Source: Synergistaceae bacterium (lineage in GTDB: Bacteria > Synergistota > Synergistia > Synergistales > Aminobacteriaceae). Taken from it: a stretch of DNA of 8,743 nt. The position numbers were made by a program, and so were the translations under genes. Each line of letters starts with the position of its first letter. The stretch's first letter is position 1. Positions 1-7,756 of this stretch are shown here, one piece after another. Under the pieces are notes generated by a model. That model was given only the letters and a program-made list of their open reading frames with translations. It had not been told where the DNA came from and did not search any database. The stretch is taken from contig JAFSQO010000367.1 in assembly GCA_017446645.1 (NCBI GenBank), forward strand, positions 1 to 8,743. Reading direction: 5' to 3'.

Positions 1-1256
1 CAGAAAGAGATTTTGACAGGGCATCAGAAGAATATAATCAAGCAGTTTCTTCCGAGAGTAATGCACAAACCAGGCTTGAAAGACTTAGAGAAGAACTTGA
101 AGCAAAAAAGATAGAGGTCGGCACCTTGCACTCTGCAGCACGTAAAGCAGTTCAGGGATTTGATTTAACTGGTGTTAAATATATTGATGATATAAAATCG
201 CTTGTCAAAAAATGGGCAGAAGAGCTGAATAAATTAATAAAATTACGTCAGGATAAAAACTCAGAACTTGAACAACTTAGAACGAGGCTTGACGAAACTA
301 GCAAAAATCTTGACAGAGAAAGCGAAAATTTAAACTTACTCACAAAAGAGCTTCAGGAAGTCCAATCACGTTTTGAGTCCGTACTCAGAGAAAAAAAATT
401 TGCAGATGAGAAAGATTTTTGTGATTCCCTAATCGCTCCCGAAAAAAACACCTTACTGCAAACACGCCGCAGAAATATCGACGACAACATAAGCAGGACA
501 AAAGCACTCTTTGAGAATATTAAAAAGAAACTTGACAAAAAAATTTCAGAAGAAAAAACAGGTCGGACTCTTGAGGAAATCATAGAGTTATTTAATAATC
601 AAGAAAATGAAATACAATCAATTAATGCCAGGATTGCTGTATTAAGAGAAAACCTTAAAACTCAAAGCATGCTTCAAGAAAAAATAAGAGAACTTGAACA
701 GCAGTGCATTGAACAGGAGAAAATTTCAAACAGATGGACAGCATTAAACAGCATGATAGGCTCTGCCCAAGGAGATGTATTCAGGATATTTGCACAGAAA
801 ATCACTCTTTCTCAAGTCTTGGCAAACGCAAATAAATACCTAAATAAAATAAACGGACGTTATAATCTCATACTCTCACCCAATAATGATAAAGATAATC
901 TTGCACTCTACGTAATAGATAAAGAACAGGGCGGCGAAGTCAGACCAACAACGAACTTGTCAGGCGGTGAAAGATTTATCGTCAGTCTTGCTCTTGCTCT
1001 GGGACTCTCTCAGATTTCAGGGAGTAAGGCACGTGTCGACTCTCTCTTTCTTGATGAAGGTTTCGGCTCACTCGATGAAGATTCGCTGAACACTGCACTT
1101 GATGCCCTTGCTGAAGTCAGGCGGGAAGGCAGAATGATTGGCATTATCTCGCACGTTCAGGCACTGAAGGAACGAATACGCGCTCAAATTAACGTCATTC
1201 CAAGAAGCGAAGGAGTAAGTATTATCGAAGGCGCAGGCTGTAAAAAAATATCATGA
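1..1256 (+). CDS. sbcC: Exonuclease subunit SbcC, C-terminal part (5' end outside window)
   Basis: The reading frame is open from the window edge (first full codon at 3) to a TGA at 1254-1256, giving 417 visible residues. The TTG at 126 is an internal codon, because the frame continues upstream without a stop. Roughly the first 290 residues are charged, Glu/Lys/Leu-rich coiled coil. The last 120 form the C-terminal ATPase lobe of an SMC/Rad50-like protein: ABC signature LSGGERF near visible residues 319-325, a Walker B plus D-loop stretch with SLFLDEGFGSLD near 347-358, and an H-loop ISH near 382-384. No CxxC zinc hook occurs in the visible part, so the hook and the N-terminal Walker A lie upstream. 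SbcC pairs with the nuclease SbcD to open DNA hairpins and trim double-strand ends in the cytoplasm. No sbcD is visible here. The gene ends just before a shared terminator with groEL. Confidence 0.9.
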   Translation, partial: ERDFDRASEEYNQAVSSESNAQTRLERLREELEAKKIEVGTLHSAARKAVQGFDLTGVKYIDDIKSLVKKWAEELNKLIKLRQDKNSELEQLRTRLDETSKNLDRESENLNLLTKELQEVQSRFESVLREKKFADEKDFCDSLIAPEKNTLLQTRRRNIDDNISRTKALFENIKKKLDKKISEEKTGRTLEEIIELFNNQENEIQSINARIAVLRENLKTQSMLQEKIRELEQQCIEQEKISNRWTALNSMIGSAQGDVFRIFAQKITLSQVLANANKYLNKINGRYNLILSPNNDKDNLALYVIDKEQGGEVRPTTNLSGGERFIVSLALALGLSQISGSKARVDSLFLDEGFGSLDEDSLNTALDALAEVRREGRMIGIISHVQALKERIRAQINVIPRSEGVSIIEGAGCKKIS

Positions 1257-1259
1257 CAC

Positions 1260-1301
1260 AAAAAACTCCCGAAGATCTGAGTCTCCGGGAGCAAATTTTT
1301 T
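1260..1301. terminator. Bidirectional intrinsic terminator between sbcC and groEL
   Basis: The stem arms are 1266-1275 (CTCCCGAAGA) and 1282-1291 (TCTCCGGGAG), with a 6-nt loop. In the minus-strand transcript all ten pairs form, one as G-U, and the hairpin is followed at once by six U (1265-1260), an ideal end for groESL mRNA. In the plus-strand transcript one A-C mismatch breaks the stem and the U run (1296-1301) starts four bases after it, so termination of sbcC should be weaker but still plausible. The two genes converge on this element. Confidence 0.85.
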
Positions 1302-1315
1302 CTCATTAAGCTGCC

Positions 1316-2965
<1,650 letters not shown>

Positions 2966-2984
2966 CTAGATATATTAACTATTC

Positions 2985-3275
2985 TTATTTCTCGATGATT
3001 GCGAGGACATCTCTCTCGCTGAAAATTACGAAATCTTCACCGTCAAGTTTGACCTCTGTGCCTGCGTACTTGCTGAAGATTATTCTGTCGCCTACTTTAA
3101 GCTCAACAGGCTGCTTCTGTCCGTTATCGAGTATCTTGCCGGTTCCTACTGCAACAACTTCACCCTCGGTGGGTTTCTCTTTTGCTGTGTCAGGCAGGAA
3201 GAGTCCGCCTTTGGTTTTCTCTTCACGTTCTAAGACTTTTACAACTATTCTGTCGCCAAGCGGCTTAAGTTTCAT
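2985..3275 (-). CDS. groES: Co-chaperonin GroES (Hsp10), 96 aa, complete
   Basis: This is the heptameric lid of GroEL. The sequence from [13 protein letters not shown] to the C-terminal DVLAIIEK matches the 94-97 residue GroES family end to end. The mobile loop (about residues 17-35) carries GGLFLPD, the hydrophobic tripeptide that docks on GroEL, and [16 protein letters not shown] is the usual C-terminal half. I place the start at the ATG at 3275. An in-frame GTG at 3308 would add eleven residues foreign to the family and lies inside the CIRCE operator, so it is very unlikely. A purine-rich GAGAGAGG (3297-3287 region) serves as ribosome binding site about eleven bases upstream. It is the first gene of the groES-groEL operon. 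Confidence 0.97.
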   Translation of the reverse strand: MKLKPLGDRIVVKVLEREEKTKGGLFLPDTAKEKPTEGEVVAVGTGKILDNGQKQPVELKVGDRIIFSKYAGTEVKLDGEDFVIFSERDVLAIIEK

Positions 3276-3301
3276 GATTCTATTTACCTCTCTCTCATGT
3301 A

Positions 3302-3328
3302 ATGGCACTCAATCATAAAGAGTGCTAA
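3302..3328 (-). promoter_or_regulatory. CIRCE operator (HrcA binding site)
   Basis: The CIRCE consensus is TTAGCACTC-N9-GAGTGCTAA. The window has GAGTGCTAA exactly at 3320-3328, a 9-nt spacer, and the other half-site ATGGCACTC at 3302-3310, which matches the inner six bases and differs at two outer ones. It sits just downstream of the predicted groES transcription start, the usual place. HrcA binding here would repress groESL at normal temperature and release it on heat or misfolding stress. hrcA itself is not in the window. Confidence 0.93.
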
Positions 3329-3344
3329 TCGAACAACGCGCGAA

Positions 3345-3373
3345 ATGATAGCCCAATGAGTCAAAAAGTGCAA
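3345..3373 (-). promoter_or_regulatory. Sigma-70-type promoter of groES-groEL
   Basis: On the minus strand a -35 box TTGCAC (3373-3368), a spacer of exactly 17 bases and a -10 box TATCAT (3350-3345) are present. The predicted start lies around 3337-3338, so the CIRCE element begins about ten bases into the transcript and the 5' leader is about 62 nt. The spacing to CIRCE supports this choice over the overlapping TTGACT further downstream, which has no suitable -10. Confidence 0.8.
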
Positions 3374-3410
3374 TAGTTAATTTTACGTAGTCGTGAAAAT
3401 TTTTCGTGTC

Positions 3411-3416
3411 TATAAT
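3411..3416 (+). promoter_or_regulatory. Putative -10 box for the hydrolase gene and possibly the downstream operon
   Basis: A perfect TATAAT lies 39 bases before the GTG start at 3455, a fitting distance for a short leader. No good -35 is seen: the 17-nt spaced hexamer is TAGTCG. The groES promoter runs divergently about 40 bases away and does not overlap it. Confidence 0.45.
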
Positions 3417-3454
3417 ATCCTCACATGATTAACTTGAAGGGTGTGTGATTTATC

Positions 3455-4066
3455 GTGAATAAAGCAATCTTGTACATTCACGGCAAAGGGGGGAGTGCAT
3501 CGGAGTCAGGAATTTTTGCGAAGAGTTGTCAGGGCTTTGATGTCTTGGGAGTTGATTACGATGACGGTGATTTGCCTTGTGTAGTGAAGTCTAAGATTAT
3601 TGCAGCGTATGATTCAGCGCGTGAAAACTATGATGTAATTTACGTCCTTGCAAACAGTATCGGGGCATACTTTGCTATGCTCTCACTTGGTGAATGCGAA
3701 ATAGAGAAGGCGTTATTCATCTCGCCGGTTGTTGACCTGCAAGTCCTTATTCTCGGCATGATGAAGTATGAGGGAATTTCAGAAGAAGACTTGCGCACTC
3801 AGGGAAAAATCGGGATGTTCTCATGGGAATATCTGAGCTTCGTCCGTGAAAATCCTGTTAAATGGAACACTTTCACGGCAGTATTATATGCTGAAGGTGA
3901 TGAGTTAATTTCGCGTCATAGCATAGATAATTTCATAGCGGCTCACAATGCAAGATTAACGGTAATGAGTGGCGGAGAACATTGGTTTCACACAGAAGAG
4001 CAGCTCGCGTTTCTGAATAATTGGCTGAGTAACTCATTGCCTAAAGCCGACTGCAACTCTATATAA
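3455..4066 (+). CDS. Small alpha/beta hydrolase, 203 aa
   Basis: This is a single-domain serine hydrolase of the alpha/beta fold with unknown substrate and no signal peptide, so probably cytoplasmic. Residues 5-12 give the first strand and oxyanion turn (LYIHGKGG). The nucleophile elbow is ANSIG at 66-70 with Ser68, so the first Gly of the usual GxSxG is Ala. The likely acid is Asp149 in AEGDELIS, and the likely base is His176 in GGEHWFH, with His179 next to it as an alternative. The order Ser-Asp-His and the short length resemble small RBBP9/YdeN-type esterases, but I cannot name a subfamily. The start is GTG at 3455, because an in-frame TGA at 3446 blocks anything further upstream. A GAAGGG at 3436-3441 is a somewhat distant ribosome binding site. 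The next gene begins 39 bases later with its own strong ribosome binding site and no terminator between, so co-transcription is likely. Confidence 0.82.
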   Translation: MNKAILYIHGKGGSASESGIFAKSCQGFDVLGVDYDDGDLPCVVKSKIIAAYDSARENYDVIYVLANSIGAYFAMLSLGECEIEKALFISPVVDLQVLILGMMKYEGISEEDLRTQGKIGMFSWEYLSFVRENPVKWNTFTAVLYAEGDELISRHSIDNFIAAHNARLTVMSGGEHWFHTEEQLAFLNNWLSNSLPKADCNSI

Positions 4067-4105
4067 TTTAATTACTTACACAAAAAACAATGAGGAGGTA
4101 ACATC

Positions 4106-5530
4106 ATGAAAATTTTTGCGCTAGTAATTCTATTCGTCTCTCTGCTGGCTGGAGCATCGTTTGCATATCCTGTTTTTGCTCCTGAAGGGAAAAATCTCAA
4201 AGTTCACTGGGCAGTCCTTGAGGCCAAACAGGGCAAGATGAGCGAGATGGCAGCAATCAGTGCACGGACTGTAGCGAAGTTCACGCCTCATGAATCAGGG
4301 AGCTATTCACTTTACGGGGGAATTGACAAGGATAACCCTGACTTAATGCGAATTCTTGAGATTTACGAGGACGAGGCAGCCTATCAGGTTCACAGGGACA
4401 GCGAAGGCTTCAAGGCTTTTATCTCAGAACGAGAGCCGATTTTAGAGGGCCTGAAGATTTTACCGGTTGACCCCGTAATACTTGAGCAAAAAGAGTCAGG
4501 TACAGGGAAGTGCGTTTACATGACGTTAGTTGAAGTCAAGCCCGAATGTCTCAATGAGTTCAAGGCACTAATCACCCGTGAAATGACCAGAGCAATTGCC
4601 CAGGAAACCGGAGTACTTGGCCTGTTCGCAACAAGTGAGCAGGGAGCAAGAAATAATTTTATTCACACTTTAGAGATTTACACAGATGAAGAATCTCGCA
4701 CGAAGTATTTAGCTTCATCAGGCTACAAGTCTTACAGGGAAGAGGCAGACAAGTTCATAGTCTCAAGAAAAGCCTTTGAGAATTATCCTGCAAATATCGT
4801 ATTAAGCAAGAAAGGATTGCATTTAAACATGATGACAGAATTCAGGCAGACAGATCCGGAATTTGCAAAATTTTTCGGGAGCTTTGTATATAATGAAGTT
4901 CCAAGTCAGACAAAACTTGACCCACGCACCCGCTACATGGCTATAATCGCGGCTTTAATGGGTTGTCAGGGTCTCGATGAGTTCCGGGCAATTTTACCCG
5001 AAGCACTTGACTCAGGGCTTACCCCTTCAGAGTGCAAAGAGATAATCTATCAGGGTACGGCATATCTTGGCATTGGCAGGACACGCGGATTTCTCACAAT
5101 TGCCAATGAGATTTTTGCGGAGAAGGGAATTACTTTGCCATTACCTGACTCATCAACTACTACACCTGAAAATAGAATCGAGAAGGGCAACGATGCGCAA
5201 GTCCGGATTTTTGGTGAGGGCATGAGGGGCTTTCAGAATTCAGGCTCAGAGGAGACCAGGCACATTAACAGGTGGCTCGCCGGGAATTGTTTCGGTGATT
5301 ACTACACTCGTAAGGGCTTAAATCTCAGGGAGCGCGAGTTAATCACGTTCTGTTACATAGCTGCTCAAGGGGGTTGCGAACCACAATTAACTGCTCATGC
5401 CAAGGGCAACATGAACATGGGCAACGATAAGGCATTCCTGATTGATGTAGTATCTCAGTGCCTGCCGTATATCGGCTATCCCAGAAGTCTTAATGCATTG
5501 ACTTGCATAAATAAAGCAGCAGGTGAGTAA
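4106..5530 (+). CDS. Exported ABM-ABM-CMD-CMD protein (monooxygenase-like plus carboxymuconolactone-decarboxylase-like), 474 aa
   Basis: A Sec signal peptide (residues 1-20, MKIF..., likely cut after ASFA) has no lipobox Cys, so the product should be soluble in the envelope or secreted. Residues about 31-120 and 134-225 are two ferredoxin-like ABM/YgiN-type domains, the first with the typical ESGSYSLYGGIDKDNPDL...EIYED..A..VH pattern. Residues about 243-340 and 360-474 are two CMD/AhpD-fold helical domains; the second keeps GGCEPQLTAHAKGN (422-435). Neither CMD domain shows the AhpD CxxC pair, so AhpD-type thiol peroxidase chemistry is not supported. ABM domains commonly oxidise quinols or small aromatics without a bound cofactor, and CMD domains act on lactones or peroxides, but the real substrate is unknown. 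The ribosome binding site AGGAGG at 4093-4098 stands 7 bases before the ATG. It is first in a tight cluster with the two genes that follow. Confidence 0.85.
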   Translation: MKIFALVILFVSLLAGASFAYPVFAPEGKNLKVHWAVLEAKQGKMSEMAAISARTVAKFTPHESGSYSLYGGIDKDNPDLMRILEIYEDEAAYQVHRDSEGFKAFISEREPILEGLKILPVDPVILEQKESGTGKCVYMTLVEVKPECLNEFKALITREMTRAIAQETGVLGLFATSEQGARNNFIHTLEIYTDEESRTKYLASSGYKSYREEADKFIVSRKAFENYPANIVLSKKGLHLNMMTEFRQTDPEFAKFFGSFVYNEVPSQTKLDPRTRYMAIIAALMGCQGLDEFRAILPEALDSGLTPSECKEIIYQGTAYLGIGRTRGFLTIANEIFAEKGITLPLPDSSTTTPENRIEKGNDAQVRIFGEGMRGFQNSGSEETRHINRWLAGNCFGDYYTRKGLNLRERELITFCYIAAQGGCEPQLTAHAKGNMNMGNDKAFLIDVVSQCLPYIGYPRSLNALTCINKAAGE

Positions 5531-5532
5531 TC

Positions 5533-6891
5533 ATGAAATTTGTATTAGCATTATTATTTGTATTAGCGTTCGTGTCAAGTTCGTTTGCTGATGATTTCGT
5601 TCACGTTCAAGGAGGCAGCTTCTTAATGGGAAGTCCTGAGTCAGAGAACTGGCGCAGTGATGACGAGTTACAGCATAAAGTCACGTTGAGCGATTTCTTT
5701 ATCTCACGTTACGAAGTTACCCAGTCAGAGTATGAGGCATTAACCGGTGAAAATCCGTCGACTTTCAAGGGCAGCAAGTTACCGGTTGACAGTGTTACAT
5801 GGCTTGAGGCTGTGAAATTCTGCAATGCCAGGAGCGAATCAGAAGGCATGACTCCAGCTTACAGGATTAATGGCGATTCTGTAACATGGGATTTATCATC
5901 AGAGAGCTACAGACTTCCGACTGAGGCAGAATGGGAATTTGCATGTAGAGCCGGGACTGTGACCCCGTTTAATTTAGAGCACTCAATCGGGGCTGACGAG
6001 GCGAATTTCTACGGTCATTATCCATATGAGATAGAGGAGAATTATTTCTCACAGCATAAACTCTCGACAAAACCCGGAATTTACAGGGCTGAGACTGTGC
6101 AGGTCGGCAGCTTCACACCCAACAAGCTGGGACTTTACGACATGCACGGCAACGTAGGCGAATGGTGCTGGGACGTTTACGGGGCATATTCGAGTCAAGA
6201 GCAGACTAACCCTACAGGACTTGAGGCAGGAACTCGGCGGGTAAATCGTGGCGGTGGCTGGAATGATTTTGCGAAAAATATGCGTTCGGCTTACAGGGCA
6301 GCAGCTCCCCAGGACAGAAAGTTATTCAACGTAGGGTTCAGGCTTGTCAGGGGCGCAATAGGAACTGGCGCAATCACTTCACGGGCTGTTCAGGAAGTTT
6401 CGGGTTCAGGCAAAAAAGTCTTAATCGCATATTTCACATGGAGCGGGAACACCCAGGGTATAGCGTACGAGATTCAAAAGCAGACAGGCGCAGATATTTT
6501 CGAGATTTCACCGGTCAACGAATATTCAGCGGACTACAACAGAGTCTTGCGTGAGGCTCAGAGAGACCAGCGTGCCCAGGCTAGGCCGAAATTAAGGGGA
6601 CAGGTCAAGGATTTTGCGGATTATGATGTGATTATGCTCGGTTATCCCAACTGGTGGGCAAGTATTCCAATGCCTATTGCTTCGTTTTTGGAGGAGTATG
6701 ATTTCACGGGAAAGATCATAATGCCGTTTTGCTCTCACGGCGGCGGAAGGTTCGGGCAGAGTCTCACGGCGATTGCTAAACTTGCTCCGAAGGCGTTTAT
6801 AGGTGAGGGACTCTCTGTGCATTATTCTGGCGGGAGTTCGCTGAAGTCAGATGTTGCTAAGTGGCTGAGTAAATTTAACAATGCTCAGTAA
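5533..6891 (+). CDS. Exported FGE/SUMF1-like domain fused to flavodoxin, 452 aa
   Basis: A signal peptide (residues 1-19, cut after SSSFA) without lipobox is followed by a formylglycine-generating-enzyme-like domain (about 22-274): GGSFLMGS 27-34, PVDSVTWLEAVKFCNAR 84-100, YRLPTEAEWEFACRAG 126-141, LYDMHGNVGEWCWD 201-214, RVNRGGGW 236-243 and the closing GFRLVR. The C-terminal core around 239-256 has no Cys, so the copper-binding Cys pair of true FGE is absent and sulfatase activation is unlikely. After a short linker, residues 295-450 form a Flavodoxin_4-type domain: first strand KKVLIAYFTWSGNTQGIA (294-311) with the FMN phosphate loop TWSGNT, GYPNWWASIPMPIASFLEEYDF (370-391) and MPFCSHGGG (397-405). 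Both domains are complete. The ATG is 2 bases after the previous stop, with AGGTGA (5520-5525) as ribosome binding site inside that gene, so the two are translationally linked. The fusion of these folds outside the membrane is unusual; function unknown. Confidence 0.88.
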   Translation: MKFVLALLFVLAFVSSSFADDFVHVQGGSFLMGSPESENWRSDDELQHKVTLSDFFISRYEVTQSEYEALTGENPSTFKGSKLPVDSVTWLEAVKFCNARSESEGMTPAYRINGDSVTWDLSSESYRLPTEAEWEFACRAGTVTPFNLEHSIGADEANFYGHYPYEIEENYFSQHKLSTKPGIYRAETVQVGSFTPNKLGLYDMHGNVGEWCWDVYGAYSSQEQTNPTGLEAGTRRVNRGGGWNDFAKNMRSAYRAAAPQDRKLFNVGFRLVRGAIGTGAITSRAVQEVSGSGKKVLIAYFTWSGNTQGIAYEIQKQTGADIFEISPVNEYSADYNRVLREAQRDQRAQARPKLRGQVKDFADYDVIMLGYPNWWASIPMPIASFLEEYDFTGKIIMPFCSHGGGRFGQSLTAIAKLAPKAFIGEGLSVHYSGGSSLKSDVAKWLSKFNNAQ

Positions 6892-7591
6892 AATTTTTGA
6901 TTTCATGTTTTCGTCAGGTGCAATGCAATTCTTCGGGGCCTTTCTCTGGGGAATTGCCAGCGTCCTGCTAAGTCCCTGCGGTATAGGCATAATCCCTTTG
7001 GTCGTGAGCTATATCGAGAACACTGATAACCCTACACGTTCGAGGGCGTTCAAGATTTCCTGTGCGTTTTGTCTTGGGATAATCTTTAATTTAATGCTGG
7101 TTGCGTTAATAACTTCAGGTCTTGGAATGCTTTTAGGAGGCTATGAAAGATTCTTAACGTTATTTGTCTCTGTAGTCTTTATTGTAATGGGCCTGCACTT
7201 GACGGGAATAATTCACGTAAAACTCTTTTCTTTCTCGTCAGGAGCAAAAGGCACGGAGTCTCAATCACTCAAAGGCGCAATAATTCTCGGCATAGTATCA
7301 GGTCTTGCAGTCGGCCCATGCAGTATAGCTTACGTGAGTCCGGTCTTGTCGCTTGCAATGTCCCTTGCTTCTGAGTCAGGGAGCTTTATAGTTCCTGTAA
7401 CGTTAATTCTTGCATATGCATTGGGTTATAGTCTTGTTATTATTCTAGCAGGAACGTTTGCCCAGATTTTTGCAGTGTATCTTCAGAGCGAACGCGGCGA
7501 TAAAGTCCTGAAGTGCGTGAATATTTTATGCGGACTTGGCTTGATAGCTGCGGGTTTGTATTTTCTCTATGAGATGTATTCTCTATTGTGA
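6881..7591 (+). CDS. CcdA/DsbD-like transmembrane thiol-disulfide transporter, 236 aa
   Basis: This is a six-helix membrane protein of the CcdA/DsbD-beta family, which takes electrons from cytoplasmic thioredoxin and passes them to thioredoxin-fold proteins outside the membrane. Hydrophobic segments lie at about residues 17-43, 58-84, 90-112, 132-160, 168-198 and 209-233. The two signature cysteines are Cys33 in LLSPCGIGIIPLV and Cys147 in AVGPCSIAYVSPV, placed at the start of helices 1 and 4 as in the family's two pseudo-repeats. Further Cys residues (61, 64, 212, 217) are not known family positions. The ATG overlaps the end of the flavodoxin fusion gene by 11 bases and has only a weak upstream GAG, which points to translational coupling. 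No thioredoxin-like or cytochrome c maturation gene is adjacent, so the exported neighbours are the obvious candidate partners. That link is inference from gene order. Confidence 0.88.
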   Translation: MLSKIFDFMFSSGAMQFFGAFLWGIASVLLSPCGIGIIPLVVSYIENTDNPTRSRAFKISCAFCLGIIFNLMLVALITSGLGMLLGGYERFLTLFVSVVFIVMGLHLTGIIHVKLFSFSSGAKGTESQSLKGAIILGIVSGLAVGPCSIAYVSPVLSLAMSLASESGSFIVPVTLILAYALGYSLVIILAGTFAQIFAVYLQSERGDKVLKCVNILCGLGLIAAGLYFLYEMYSLL

Positions 7592-7592
7592 T

Positions 7593-7628
7593 AAAATAGG
7601 GACAACATTGAGGGGAGTTGTACCCTAT
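7593..7628 (-). terminator. Hairpin terminator of the minus-strand RNA; may also end the ccdA-like transcript
   Basis: The arms are 7596-7606 (ATAGGGACAAC) and 7617-7628 (GTTGTACCCTAT): eleven pairs with one bulged base (7622) and a 10-nt loop. In the minus-strand direction the hairpin runs straight into a short U-rich end (UUUAU, 7595-7591), fair for intrinsic termination. In the plus-strand direction the following bases (TGTGCGGTGTTTT) make a poor U tract. It starts only a few bases after the ccdA-like stop codon. Confidence 0.65.
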
Positions 7629-7740
7629 TGTGCGGTGTTTTCGTCCGGAGCGTTTGGTTTTGTTTGCCATAGAAATCACCAGACTTCCACACGGTGGACT
7701 TTCCCCTTGATGGGCCGTGTTCCCATTAGGAGCCCCTCGT
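7593..7740 (-). ncRNA. Candidate structured small RNA, about 145 nt, class unknown
   Basis: On the minus strand a perfect extended -10 element predicts a start near 7740, and an intrinsic hairpin ends at about 7593. Between them are several local folds. Hairpin A is AUGGG/CCCAU (7726-7710) with a 7-nt loop containing CACGG. Hairpin B is UCCA/UGGA (7698-7686) with loop CCGUG, complementary to loop A over five bases. A GGUG/CACC pairing (7680-7677 with 7637-7634) could enclose the middle. The terminator loop carries CCCCUC, complementary to GAGGGG at the 5' end. I see no SRP, 6S, tmRNA, RNase P or riboswitch core that I recognise, and no gene follows that it could control in cis. An open reading frame starting inside it runs through the terminator and is not convincing. 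The existence of a transcript is inferred, not shown. Confidence 0.55.
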
Positions 7741-7747
7741 AATAGAT

Positions 7748-7756
7748 ATTATAACA
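7748..7756 (-). promoter_or_regulatory. Extended -10 promoter of the candidate small RNA
   Basis: The minus strand reads TGTTATAAT (7756-7748), a perfect TGnTATAAT extended -10, which needs no strong -35; indeed none is seen (AACAGG at a 17-nt spacing). The predicted start is around 7738-7740, immediately before the GAGGGG run. It lies just downstream of the mfd stop codon. Confidence 0.6.

Noticed and set aside
353..583. 76-codon minus-strand frame in sbcC
   Set aside because: It is an antisense shadow of the coiled-coil region, rich in Ser and Phe from complementing Lys/Glu codons.
3276..3308. GTG at 3308 as a longer groES start
   Set aside because: It would add eleven residues absent from the family and start within the operator; the ATG at 3275 gives the standard 96-aa protein.
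2995..3318. 107-codon plus-strand frame across groES
   Set aside because: It is antisense to groES over its whole length and crosses the CIRCE site; no ribosome binding site or recognisable fold.
6592..6822. 76-codon minus-strand frame in the flavodoxin domain
   Set aside because: It is antisense to a clear domain with conserved motifs on the plus strand; no supporting signals.
7440..7679. Small minus-strand protein beginning MANKTKRSGRK within the candidate RNA
   Set aside because: A GGTGA stands a few bases before an ATG at about 7670, but the frame has no stop before the terminator and continues antisense through the ccdA-like gene; no family recognised.
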